Of a stretch of 64,000 nt of DNA, positions 25,769 to 34,152 are shown one piece after another. Made by a program: the position numbers and the translations under genes. The notes below the pieces were generated by a model. The model did not search any database. It was not told the origin of the DNA and saw nothing but the letters and a program-made list of their open reading frames with translations. The DNA is from an uncultured Treponema sp. (GTDB taxonomy: Bacteria > Spirochaetota > Spirochaetia > Treponematales > Treponemataceae), in contig CAKUWD010000002.1 of the NCBI GenBank assembly GCA_934699065.1, forward strand, positions 1-64,000. The letters are read 5' to 3'. Numbering within the stretch: the first letter of the stretch is position 1; each line of letters opens with the position of its first letter.

Positions 25769-26470
25769 TTAACATCTGAATTCTTCGCGGAAAAGCGCAT
25801 CTATAGACATGCCCTTTTCCTCCCGAATATCATCAACATCACCTTCACGAATTATTTTACCTTCCTTAAGGAAAAGCACATAATTCAAAACCGGTTCAAT
25901 ATCGCTGATCAAATGAGTAGAAAGAATTACAGTTGCATTCTCGCTATAGTTTGAAATGATTGTATTAAGAATATAATCTCTTGCAGCAGGATCAACTCCA
26001 CCAATCGGTTCATCCAGCATATAAAGAGGAGCTTCACGGCTCATAGTCAAAATCAGCTGCACCTTCTCTTTTGTTCCTTTCGAGAGGCTTTTTAATTTTT
26101 CACTCTTTTCAATTTTAAGACTAGTCAGCATTTCATAAGCTTTGTTTCTATTAAAGTTTTTATAAAAATCTGCCATCATCTGAACAAGGTCATTTACTGT
26201 CATCCAGTCGTTCAGGTAAACACGATCTGGCTGATAAGCAGCTATCTCTTTTGATTCAGCACCAGGCTTAAGACCACATACAAAAATCTCACCAGAACTT
26301 GGTTTTAAAAGTCCGGCAGCAAGTTTAAGCAAGGTAGTTTTACCGCTTCCATTTGGTCCAAGCAAACCAACTATTGCACCCTTTGGAACAGACAAATCAA
26401 TTCCTTTAAGTGCAGTTTTTGTTATGTATTTTTTTGTAAGGTTTTTACATTCTAGAACAGTTTCCATCAT
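25769..26470 (-). CDS. ABC transporter ATP-binding protein
   Basis: 233 residues. Walker A GPNGSGKTTLLKLAAG, signature LSKGTKEKVQLI (a variant of LSGGQ), Walker B LYMLDEPIGGVDP with the catalytic Glu, and the switch His in LSTHLISDIE. Typical of the export-type ATPases coded beside GntR/YtrA regulators. It lies eight bases after the regulator gene and 41 before the permease gene. Energises the permease at 24924-25727. Confidence 0.93.
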   Translation of the reverse strand: MMETVLECKNLTKKYITKTALKGIDLSVPKGAIVGLLGPNGSGKTTLLKLAAGLLKPSSGEIFVCGLKPGAESKEIAAYQPDRVYLNDWMTVNDLVQMMADFYKNFNRNKAYEMLTSLKIEKSEKLKSLSKGTKEKVQLILTMSREAPLYMLDEPIGGVDPAARDYILNTIISNYSENATVILSTHLISDIEPVLNYVLFLKEGKIIREGDVDDIREEKGMSIDALFREEFRC

Positions 26471-26478
26471 CTCTTCTC

Positions 26479-26832
26479 CTATGCTTCATTAATAATTTTG
26501 ATTACTTCTTCTTTATCAAAACCAAGAGATTTCATTTTATCAAGAAATTCTTCAATTTCTGTTTTTGCGAGTTCTTCTTTCATACTTTTGATTTTTTCCT
26601 TATCGTCTGTAATGAAACGTCCTGAAGTTCTTTCAGTACGAACCAGCCCCATTCTTTCCAGTTCGGAAAGAGCCTTCTGCATGGTGTTCGGATTAACTTT
26701 AGCTTTGACCGCAAGGTCTCTGACTGAATCAAGACGACTTCCCTCTGCAAGTTCGCCGGAAATAATCTGCGCCTTAAAATAGTCAATCAGCTGAAGATAT
26801 ATCGGTTTATCATTTGTAAACTGGTATTCCAT
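26479..26832 (-). CDS. GntR-family regulator, YtrA type
   Basis: 117 residues: a winged helix-turn-helix (residues about 10-75, IYLQLIDYFKAQIISGEL..., LAVKAKVNPNTMQKALSELERMGLV, TSGRFITDD) plus a short helical dimerisation tail, the size of the YtrA subfamily. These repress their own operon until an envelope-active compound or other signal is present. A 24-base operator-like palindrome overlaps the -10 of its promoter. First gene of regulator-ATPase-permease operon. Confidence 0.93.
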   Translation of the reverse strand: MEYQFTNDKPIYLQLIDYFKAQIISGELAEGSRLDSVRDLAVKAKVNPNTMQKALSELERMGLVRTERTSGRFITDDKEKIKSMKEELAKTEIEEFLDKMKSLGFDKEEVIKIINEA

Positions 26833-26850
26833 ATTTACCTCATTTGTACC

Positions 26851-26893
26851 ATTGTATTAAGCACATAATACAATCCATAAATCGAAATGTCAA
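26851..26893 (-). promoter_or_regulatory. YtrA-operon promoter and operator
   Basis: Minus strand: TTGACA (26888-26893), 17-base spacer, TATTAT (26865-26870). The palindrome ATTGTATTA-N6-TAATACAAT (26851-26874) covers the -10 and the start point, as expected for a YtrA-type repressor site (TGTATTA...TAATACA). Confidence 0.85.
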
Positions 26894-26960
26894 GTTTTTT
26901 TTGAATTTTTTTTAATTTTACGATATGATTGTAGTCATATTATAAAGGGCAGTTAAAAAT

Positions 26961-27737
26961 ATGAGAGAAATTAATTTTTCAAAAACTTCTAAAAACCTTA
27001 TACGATTCTTTTGTCTTGATGGTATTGTCGTAGAGATCCTATGTATTATAAGATTATTTTTACGTACCGGCTTTACTCTGGAAATTCAAGAAATTACTAG
27101 TGTAATTACTTTTTTGATGTCAGATTTGAATACTGCAATTATAGATCTTATATGTCTTATTTTCTTCATTATTCTTATTTTTGTTCCACGGCATTTTGTA
27201 TTATTTTCAATAATATCTTTTCTATACTCATTTAAAATCATGATTGTTGACACAATAGTAAAATATCCAATTGGGCAGCTTTTATATCTGATGGGTGTAT
27301 CTTGTCTTGTTTTCCTTGGTTTTTTCAGATACCACAGACTTCCAAAAATTATTTCTGCCGTTCTTATCAATTATATTCTTATTGGGCACAGTTTAATGTA
27401 TGGAGTTGATGTACTTATCAATTCACTGATTTATGCAATTGGCTATACACTGGTATTCTTTGTAACTTTATTCTTTTCAGTCAGTTTTTTCAGATTTCTC
27501 TATACTACCAAGCACGCCAGAATATGGGATCTTTCGCAGTATCCGGAACTCACAAATCGTGATAAGGAATGGCTTAAACAGATTCTTGAAGAAAGACGTT
27601 ATGAAGAAATTGCCGCTGATTCAGGCATTACCGTTGGTACCCTTAAAAACCGAATGCATCAGATTTTTAATATTGTAGGTATTGAAGACCGCATCAGCCT
27701 TTTGGCTACATACGGTGGTTACGAAGTTAAATTTTAG
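26961..27737 (+). CDS. Membrane protein with LuxR-like HTH
   Basis: 258 residues. About six membrane helices fill residues 20-180; then a cytoplasmic helix-turn-helix of the LuxR/sigma-4 type (LTNRDKEWLKQILEERRYEEIAADSGITVGTLKNRMHQIF, written here in parts: LTNRDKEWLKQI; EIAADSGITVGTLKNRM). Such membrane-tethered regulators are common in Treponema and usually sense a membrane or external cue. Divergent from the YtrA operon. The stop is close to a family C repeat. Signal and targets unknown. Confidence 0.75.
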   Translation: MREINFSKTSKNLIRFFCLDGIVVEILCIIRLFLRTGFTLEIQEITSVITFLMSDLNTAIIDLICLIFFIILIFVPRHFVLFSIISFLYSFKIMIVDTIVKYPIGQLLYLMGVSCLVFLGFFRYHRLPKIISAVLINYILIGHSLMYGVDVLINSLIYAIGYTLVFFVTLFFSVSFFRFLYTTKHARIWDLSQYPELTNRDKEWLKQILEERRYEEIAADSGITVGTLKNRMHQIFNIVGIEDRISLLATYGGYEVKF

Positions 27738-27744
27738 ATTTTCT

Positions 27745-27777
27745 GTCATCCTGAACTTGTTTCAGGATCAGCATGAC
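27745..27777. repeat. Family C palindrome, copy 1
   Basis: 33 bases, GTCATCCTGAACTTG plus TTTCAGGATCAGCATGAC; the core TCCTGAA/TTCAGGA pairs. It is the exact reverse complement of 33250-33282. It lies between convergent genes and supplies the final codons and stop of the minus-strand dehydrogenase. Confidence 0.85.
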
Positions 27778-28712
27778 GTAAGTTCCTTCACAGTCTTCGC
27801 GTAATGATCATCAAAAGTTGCGCGGATTAGCGGCCGCGCGGCAATTACCTGATCGGCGCCATAATAAAGCGCTGTCTGGACATCCTGCTTTGTACGGATT
27901 CCTCCGTCTACCCAAATCTCTTTACAGTATTTTTTAAGCTCTAAAGCTCTTTCTGCAAGGAACTGTGCCGTACTTCCAATCCGAGTTTCAACACGACCAC
28001 CGTGATTAGAAATATAAACTACATCTGGCTGAACTTCGCGAACAAGAGCCAGATCATCTTCTGTAAACACACCTTTAATTACAAAGGGCAGTTTTGTATG
28101 ATTTCGAAAGTCTTCGAGTTGGGCAGCTGTTTTGCGCTCCAGGTTTACCAGATTACGCATCGTTACAATATTATAAGAATCAATATCAATTCCAATATGA
28201 GAAGCGTAAGGACGAATCCATTCAATACGTTCAAAAAGTTTTTCCTGCGGATAAGGTTTTAGAAAAAAGGCTGCCTTTACGGTGGTCGACTCTGCTGTAG
28301 TTTCGCCCCCTTCTACAAGCTCAGGAACCGCAACCATCGTATGATTCAACTCTTTCACTGCAGCCACCCCCAGCTTTAATTTTTCGTCGGGACAGCCATC
28401 TCCTACACAAAGGCCAAAGCCTGCCTTCGCTGCATTGCTTAAGTAAGGAAGATAAAAATCTGCTTCTCTGGCATAGCCAATGTTTTCAACAGCACCGGTA
28501 ACCGGGCCACAACGCAGCTGCTGCGGACAAACTGAAATTGCACGTATTTCATCTCCCAGTCCACGAGCAAGTGCCGCATCAAAAAGTTCATGCCAGCCTT
28601 CACAATTTAATTGAAAATTTTTTCCCTCAAAAACACCGCCGAGTCCGGGCAACATACCAGGACAACCATACCCATCGCAAACAGCGCAACGGTGGCATTT
28701 CAGTTCTCCCAT
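27768..28712 (-). CDS. FMN-dependent 2-hydroxyacid dehydrogenase family
   Basis: 314 residues from MGELKCHRC; an alternative start 30 bases upstream overlaps pfkA. It belongs to the L-lactate/glycolate oxidase TIM-barrel family: LPFVIKGVFTEDDL, VVYISNHGGR (catalytic His-Gly-Gly-Arg), WVDGGIRTKQDV and GADQVIAARPL (FMN phosphate). The N-terminal part has a Cys-rich segment (CHRCAVCDGYGC), as in the short clostridial/spirochete forms. Residues VPELVEGGETT are coded by a degenerate family A repeat. The last residues and stop come from the family C palindrome. Its ATG follows the pfkA stop by one base. Confidence 0.85.
   Translation of the reverse strand: MGELKCHRCAVCDGYGCPGMLPGLGGVFEGKNFQLNCEGWHELFDAALARGLGDEIRAISVCPQQLRCGPVTGAVENIGYAREADFYLPYLSNAAKAGFGLCVGDGCPDEKLKLGVAAVKELNHTMVAVPELVEGGETTAESTTVKAAFFLKPYPQEKLFERIEWIRPYASHIGIDIDSYNIVTMRNLVNLERKTAAQLEDFRNHTKLPFVIKGVFTEDDLALVREVQPDVVYISNHGGRVETRIGSTAQFLAERALELKKYCKEIWVDGGIRTKQDVQTALYYGADQVIAARPLIRATFDDHYAKTVKELTSC
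28297..28328. repeat. Family A repeat, copy 9, degenerate, in frame
   Basis: GTAGTTTCGCCCCC ... CTACAAGCTCAGGAAC: recognisable but several bases off the consensus. It codes VPELVEGGETT on the minus strand within the FMN dehydrogenase gene. It looks like an old insertion. Confidence 0.5.
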
Positions 28713-28713
28713 C

Positions 28714-29799
28714 TTAGTCACCAAAACAGATTCCCAATTCACGCGCAGCTTTTAGCACAGGATCTTTTTCCGTAATTTCTTTTACACGGCCTGCAACTAC
28801 AGAAAGTGGAGTTGCAACAATACTGCCGTTTTTTACAGCAACTAGATTTCCAAAACGTTTTTCTGCAAGGAAATCTGCTGCCGCATTACCAAGCTTTGTT
28901 GCAAGAATTCTGTCATAAGGAGCAGGATCTCCGCCACGCTGTAAATAACCGAGCACGCTGGTTCTTGTTTCAATTCCTGTAGCCTCTTCTATTTCTTTTG
29001 CAACCCGGAAGCCAACCGACTGAGGCATAGACTCTCTGGCTTTTTTGAATTCTTTTTTACCAAGCTTTGCTTCATCCAGATCAATCGCACCTTCCGAACA
29101 GGCAATAATAAAATAGTTCTGGCCCTTGGCTTTTTTAGCCTTCATGTATTTTGCAATCTTTTTAATATCATAAGGAATTTCAGGCAGAAGAATTACATCT
29201 GCACGGCCGGCGAGTCCTGCATAAAGTCCCAGCCAGCCAACCTTGTGTCCCATAATCTCAACAACCATTGCACGGCTGTGACTCTTTGCTGTTGTTCTGA
29301 TTGCTTCAATTCCGTGAGTTGCTACATCAATTGCTGTATGAAAACCAAAGGTTTCGTCGGTGCCTACAATATCATTGTCAATTGTTTTTGGCATACCAAT
29401 TACATTGAAACCCGCTTCTGAAAGCAAAGACGCTGTTGTATTTGTTCCGTTTCCACCAAGACACACAAGTGCATCAAGTTTATTTTTCTTGAAAGTTTCT
29501 TTGATTCCATCTACCGGCAAAAGTCCAGTTTTTGGATCAGGTACAGGATTTTTAAATGGCTTTACGCGGGATGTTCCAAGTATTGTACCCCCCTGCGAAA
29601 TCAGCGGCTCAAGATCAAGCTCATCCATCTTGAACGTGTCGTTATCTATGAGCCCGCGGTATCCGTTTCGAATACCAATAAACTTCATTCCGTAATTATT
29701 TTTTCCAGAAATACAAAGCGCACGAATTGCAGCATTTAGCCCTGGCGCATCTCCACCCGAAGTCAAAATTCCAACAGTTTTAATTGTAGAAGCTTTCAT
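28714..29799 (-). CDS. pfkA: 6-phosphofructokinase
   Basis: Phosphorylates fructose 6-phosphate in glycolysis. 361 residues. Motifs: TSGGDAPGLNAAIRA, CLGGNGTNTTASL (115-125), MPKTIDNDIVGTDETFGFHTA, and GWLGLYAGLAGRAD. Gly at the second phosphate-loop position (GGNG) is the mark of ATP users, but PKTIDND has the Lys that is usual in pyrophosphate-dependent enzymes (ATP enzymes have Gly). Donor specificity is therefore not certain. Followed directly by the FMN dehydrogenase gene. Confidence 0.93.
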   Translation of the reverse strand: MKASTIKTVGILTSGGDAPGLNAAIRALCISGKNNYGMKFIGIRNGYRGLIDNDTFKMDELDLEPLISQGGTILGTSRVKPFKNPVPDPKTGLLPVDGIKETFKKNKLDALVCLGGNGTNTTASLLSEAGFNVIGMPKTIDNDIVGTDETFGFHTAIDVATHGIEAIRTTAKSHSRAMVVEIMGHKVGWLGLYAGLAGRADVILLPEIPYDIKKIAKYMKAKKAKGQNYFIIACSEGAIDLDEAKLGKKEFKKARESMPQSVGFRVAKEIEEATGIETRTSVLGYLQRGGDPAPYDRILATKLGNAAADFLAEKRFGNLVAVKNGSIVATPLSVVAGRVKEITEKDPVLKAARELGICFGD

Positions 29800-29904
29800 G
29801 CCTTTAATTATAACCTTTTTTGCACGTAACGGACAACAAAAAAATGAAAGAAAATCTCTCTTAAAAATCCTAAAATCTTTTTTTATTATTCCGATAATGG
29901 AACT

Positions 29905-32900
29905 ATGAGAGCATCTAATAAGTCTAGTTTCATAACCGGAGTCGCTTTGCTGATGCTGGCGGCTTTATTTTCAATCAGTTTGATTCTTCTCCCTTTGGAT
30001 TACGGAGTTACCGGGCCAGGGCATAATAATATTTTGTATTTACTCGGAGATATGCTGTACTCCGTTTACGGCTTTTGCAGCATTTTGATTCCGGGATTTC
30101 TGCTGGTTGCTGGTCTTTCGTGCTTTGCTTCTAAGTGGACTGCACGTAAAACGCTTCGTCTTTTGACTGCGCTTGTACCATTTTTTACCTGCGTAGTTAC
30201 AGAAAGCATTGTTCGTTCTATTGTTAAGGTAGATCATTCATCTTTCGCAATTGTAAAAATTCTTATTGCTCTTGTAACGGGTGTTATGCTCGTTATTATC
30301 GAATTTTTGGGAACAGGCATTATTGCTGATCGTTTGCGAAAACCTAAAATGAGATCTCTTGTTTTGCCGAAAGATGAAGAGAATTCTGAAACTGTTGCTG
30401 AGGAAGCGGAAAATGCAGAGAATTCAGAAAGTGAAAATCTTCCAGAATTCAATAAGCTTTCAAAAATCAAAGTTCCTAAAGAATCTATCTTTGACAAATT
30501 AAAGAATAAATTCAAAAAATCAGATGACAGCGATTCAGATGATTATTCTGATGATGATTACGAAGAAGACGGCACAGAAAAGAAAGCAACCATCTTTGAT
30601 GAAATTCTTGATGAAGTTGATTCTTACGAAGAAGAGCCAGAGGAAACTGCTGTAGAAGAATCATCTGCTCCAACAGTAGATGACGAAGTTTATGCTCTTG
30701 CACAAAAGCCAGAAGCACCATCTCTTACAAATGAAGAGTTTGCGGCACTTACTGCACCTCAGGAAGAACTTGAGTGGAATAATCTTCCTCCAAAACCGGA
30801 AAATCTTCCACCTGAATACGATGCTGATTTTGATGAGAATGATCCTGCATTGGAATTTCCTCCAAAAGATGCCGTTGAACCACAGGCAGAAAAAACAGAA
30901 ACTGTTTCTGAAAGCGCAGCTGCATCTGAACCTGAAGCATCAAAAGCTGAAGATGAAACTGTAGAAGATGTTGTGTATGAACCAAAAAATGATCCTTATG
31001 CAACAACACGCTATATTGATTCAGTTGTAGAAAATCCTCTTTATCCTCACAAGATTGTTCTGGACGATGGTTCAGATTCTGAGGGTGCGGCGGAAAAAAA
31101 AACTCCTGATCAGTCGGTAACAGAAAAACCAAAATATCCTACACGAATTCAAATAAAGGATGATGCTGTTTTTGAATCTAAACCTGAACCGGAAGCTTCT
31201 GGCGATGACTATGTAGAAGATGAAACACTTCCTTTCCCTTCTTTTGATTTGGAAGAGCCGGCCATTAATACCAAGCCAGCAATCCTCACTAAGCAGGAAA
31301 AATCAGAAACAACAGAAAATGAAAACTACCGTTCGGTAGGTTCATATTTCAATGAAGAAGAATCTCCAAAGATTGCAACCAAAGAAAATCTCTATAACTA
31401 TTTTGAGAATGTAGATACAAAGAAAACTGCTCCAAAAATCGAAGATCCTTATCAGGCAGAAAAAGAATCTGATTCTGACTCTGAAGAAGAATACGAAGAC
31501 AATCCTGAAATCTTCAACCAGCTTGCACAGCAGCAGGAACAGGCTGAAGAAGAGGAAGAAGTAAATATTTCAACTGCAGCAGCAAGTGTTTTCAAAGACA
31601 TGGATGCTGATATCAGAAAAGAGATGCCTGCAAAAGCACCAGCCACTGCTCCAGCTCCGGCTTCGGCATCAGCTGCAAACGGGCCATTGCATGGTGGCGC
31701 AACAAATCTTACAAAAGACGAACTTTCTGATTTCTTTAATGCACAGCAGGAAGAAAATCGTCCTCATACAAAAGAAATTGCCGCAAATCCTCCAAAGACA
31801 AATCGTGCCACAAAAAAAGGCCCTTATGTTATTCCGTCAGATTTGCTCACAGCATATAAAGATGACCAGTACTGGATTATCGACGATGCAACAAAACAGG
31901 CATCTCTCAACCTTAAGCAGACTCTCTCAGAGTTTAATATTGAAGCTGATATTATCGGAATCAAAAAAGGTCCGGTTGTTACAATGTTCGAGATTTTACC
32001 GGCGCCTGGCGTAAAGCTTAGTAAGATTGTTGCCCTTCAGGATAACATCGCTCTCAGCCTTGCCGCTCAGTCAGTCCGCATCGTTGCGCCAATTCCTGGA
32101 AAACAGGCTGTTGGTATTGAAGTTCCAAACCGAAACCGATCGGTAGTCGGCTTCCGCGAAATCATAGAAATGGATTTGCCTGAATGGAAGAAGATGGCCG
32201 TGCCTGTTGTACTCGGAAAAGATATTCTCGGAAAGGCCCAGCTGATTGACCTTGTAAAAACACCACATATGCTGATTGCCGGTGCAACCGGTTCCGGAAA
32301 GTCTGTTTGTGTAAACTCACTCATTCTTTCTATCTTGTATAAGAGAAGCTTTGAAGATGTAAAGATGATTCTTGTTGACCCTAAGGTTGTCGAGCTCAAA
32401 CTTTACAATAATATCCCGCACCTTTTGACTCCAGTAATTACAGAGCCAAAGAAAGCGCTGCAGGCCCTTCAGTGGTGTCTATGCGAAATGGAACGCCGCT
32501 ATGCTTTGCTTGATGGAATGGGTGTACGTGATATTTCTAACTACAACAAAAAAATTAAAGAGCAGAAAATCTGTACAGAAAAGCTGCCATACATCGTTGT
32601 TATTATTGATGAGTTTGCCGACCTCATGGCAACCAGTGGAAAGGAACTCGAAAATATCGTAGCCCGCCTTACAGCAATGAGCCGCGCCGTTGGTATTCAT
32701 CTTGTTCTTGCAACCCAGCGTCCTTCTGTAAACGTAATTACAGGTCTTATCAAGGCAAATATTCCAACCAGAATTGCCTTCATGGTTGCCAGCCGTACAG
32801 ACTCTAATATCATTATTGATACAGTAGGTGCCGAAAAACTTCTTGGCCGTGGTGATATGCTTTACGCTTCTGCAGTGGATCCGGCTCCAATCCGAATTCA

Positions 32901-33237
32901 GGGAACCTTTGTTAGCGACCAGGAAGTTGAAAATGTAGTTACCGCTGTAAAAGACTACGGTGAACCGGACTACATCGACGAAGAAATTTTCACAGATGAT
33001 GATGACGAAGAAGGAGCACGTGACCTCTTTGGCGAACCAATGGACGACGATGATCCATTGTACGACCAGGCTCTTGAAATTGTTGTTCAAAGCGGCAAGG
33101 CCAGCGCAAGTTACCTGCAGCGCCGCCTGAAGATTGGCTACAACCGTGCGGCCCGCCTTGTTGAGGAAATGGAAGAACGCGGAATTGTCGGTCCTGCAAA
33201 CGGAGCAAAACCTCGCGAGGTAATTCATATTCCATGA
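29905..33237 (+). CDS. ftsK: DNA translocase FtsK/SpoIIIE
   Basis: Septal DNA pump that clears the chromosome terminus and helps dimer resolution. 1110 residues. Four membrane helices in the first about 150 residues, then an unusually acidic, Glu/Asp/Ser-rich linker (about 155-600), then the motor: Walker A GATGSGKSVCVNS near residue 790, Walker B IVVIIDEFADLM, then LVLATQRPSVNVITG. The C-terminal gamma domain (LDQALEIV-type: YDQALEIVVQSGKASASYLQ...) reads KOPS-like sequences. The linker composition is characteristic of spirochete FtsK and is expected to be disordered. Confidence 0.96.
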   Translation: MRASNKSSFITGVALLMLAALFSISLILLPLDYGVTGPGHNNILYLLGDMLYSVYGFCSILIPGFLLVAGLSCFASKWTARKTLRLLTALVPFFTCVVTESIVRSIVKVDHSSFAIVKILIALVTGVMLVIIEFLGTGIIADRLRKPKMRSLVLPKDEENSETVAEEAENAENSESENLPEFNKLSKIKVPKESIFDKLKNKFKKSDDSDSDDYSDDDYEEDGTEKKATIFDEILDEVDSYEEEPEETAVEESSAPTVDDEVYALAQKPEAPSLTNEEFAALTAPQEELEWNNLPPKPENLPPEYDADFDENDPALEFPPKDAVEPQAEKTETVSESAAASEPEASKAEDETVEDVVYEPKNDPYATTRYIDSVVENPLYPHKIVLDDGSDSEGAAEKKTPDQSVTEKPKYPTRIQIKDDAVFESKPEPEASGDDYVEDETLPFPSFDLEEPAINTKPAILTKQEKSETTENENYRSVGSYFNEEESPKIATKENLYNYFENVDTKKTAPKIEDPYQAEKESDSDSEEEYEDNPEIFNQLAQQQEQAEEEEEVNISTAAASVFKDMDADIRKEMPAKAPATAPAPASASAANGPLHGGATNLTKDELSDFFNAQQEENRPHTKEIAANPPKTNRATKKGPYVIPSDLLTAYKDDQYWIIDDATKQASLNLKQTLSEFNIEADIIGIKKGPVVTMFEILPAPGVKLSKIVALQDNIALSLAAQSVRIVAPIPGKQAVGIEVPNRNRSVVGFREIIEMDLPEWKKMAVPVVLGKDILGKAQLIDLVKTPHMLIAGATGSGKSVCVNSLILSILYKRSFEDVKMILVDPKVVELKLYNNIPHLLTPVITEPKKALQALQWCLCEMERRYALLDGMGVRDISNYNKKIKEQKICTEKLPYIVVIIDEFADLMATSGKELENIVARLTAMSRAVGIHLVLATQRPSVNVITGLIKANIPTRIAFMVASRTDSNIIIDTVGAEKLLGRGDMLYASAVDPAPIRIQGTFVSDQEVENVVTAVKDYGEPDYIDEEIFTDDDDEEGARDLFGEPMDDDDPLYDQALEIVVQSGKASASYLQRRLKIGYNRAARLVEEMEERGIVGPANGAKPREVIHIP

Positions 33238-33249
33238 TAAAAGTGTGAG

Positions 33250-33282
33250 GTCATGCTGATCCTGAAACAAGTTCAGGATGAC
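33250..33282. repeat. Family C palindrome, copy 2
   Basis: Exact reverse complement, over all 33 bases, of 27745-27777. It lies after the ftsK stop and before the small gene at 33314, and could form a stem-loop in the transcript. Confidence 0.85.
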
Positions 33283-33313
33283 ATTTCAGCATCTCCCGCC
33301 TTAGGAAGTTTAT

Positions 33314-33616
33314 ATGATTCTGATAATTCTTTTCTTTATCGCCGGGGTTGCATTTTGCGCCGCCGGTGTATATTTTCTCTTACCAGATTTCCTGGATAAA
33401 CTCAACGAAGCCGCTGCAGACAAGTCGCCGGAAAATCTACGCAAAAATCAACTCCGCGCAAAAGCCAGCGGTTACGTTGCATTAGGTTTAGGCGCACTAA
33501 CTCTCGTCCTGGGCTTTATGCTCATAAGCTTCCCTCAGATAGCCTCGCCTCTTGTACTGGTGTACATGATTTTTCTGCTGGCCGCAGTTAGTGTTCTTCT
33601 GGTTATGTACAAATAA
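33314..33616 (+). CDS. Small membrane protein
   Basis: 100 residues, three membrane helices (about 2-25, 50-70 and 78-97) with a charged loop (DKLNEAAADKSPENLRKNQLRAKA). AGGAAG Shine-Dalgarno eight bases before the ATG. Small DUF3784-like proportions, but no family is claimed. On the same strand as ftsK, separated by a family C palindrome. Function unknown. Confidence 0.7.
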   Translation: MILIILFFIAGVAFCAAGVYFLLPDFLDKLNEAAADKSPENLRKNQLRAKASGYVALGLGALTLVLGFMLISFPQIASPLVLVYMIFLLAAVSVLLVMYK

Positions 33617-33725
33617 TTTTGATAAATCAAGAAAATCTGCTTTCTCTTGTTTTTCTTTACAATTCATAAAATTGGCTTCATACTTAAATTAAATAAACTT
33701 TATTCAAAAAATGTGGAGGCTCTAT

Positions 33726-34046
33726 ATGAATTCAATGTTGTTAAACATCATCATTCAGACAATGCCCAAGGTTGATGCCAACCGATACGAAGAAGGACGG
33801 CTGATTATAAAATCCCGAAAAAAATGGCAAAGCGATTATATCACAGGATTTTTACTTTGCATTTTGTGTATAATCGCAATAATTCTTACAGATAAACTTC
33901 CTGTTCCCTATGTTGGCGGCGTTCTGTTTATTGGCGGATTTTTCGGCCTCATATATTCTCTCTTGTTTGCCCTAAGAGCCCTCCTCGTTTATAAATATTA
34001 TTATGATATTTACAAAGAAGAAGATTTGAAAAAACTGGAAGAATAG
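33726..34046 (+). CDS. Small membrane protein with cytoplasmic N-terminus
   Basis: 106 residues from MNSMLLN; an ATG 15 bases upstream is disfavoured because the GGAGG Shine-Dalgarno fits this start. Residues about 38-58 and 62-88 form two membrane helices; the N-terminal segment (DANRYEEGRLIIKSRKKWQSDY) and the C-terminal helix (YKEEDLKKLEE) are charged. No recognised family. The preceding 100 bases are AT-rich and may hold its promoter. Confidence 0.65.
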   Translation: MNSMLLNIIIQTMPKVDANRYEEGRLIIKSRKKWQSDYITGFLLCILCIIAIILTDKLPVPYVGGVLFIGGFFGLIYSLLFALRALLVYKYYYDIYKEEDLKKLEE

Positions 34047-34053
34047 AAACAAA

Positions 34054-34149
34054 ACGGTGGGGGATTTTAAGGGGGCCAAGCCCCCTTAGGAGAAGGGGTA
34101 GCGGAAGACCGCGAAGCGGGCTGAAGCGAGGGGAAGGCTTTCCCTTCCT
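34054..34149. repeat. GC-rich dispersed repeat, family D copy 2
   Basis: Starts GGTGGGGGATTTTAAGGGGG, contains the hairpins GGGGG-CCAAG-CCCCC and CCGCGAAGCGG, and ends GGCTTTCCCTTCCTCC. Layout as in copy 1 at 1824-1923. It fills the space between two convergent genes. Confidence 0.65.
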
Positions 34150-34152
34150 CCT

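Noticed and set aside
32479..33270. Minus-strand reading frame of 263 codons opposite ftsK
   Set aside because: Shadow of the conserved motor and gamma domain of FtsK.
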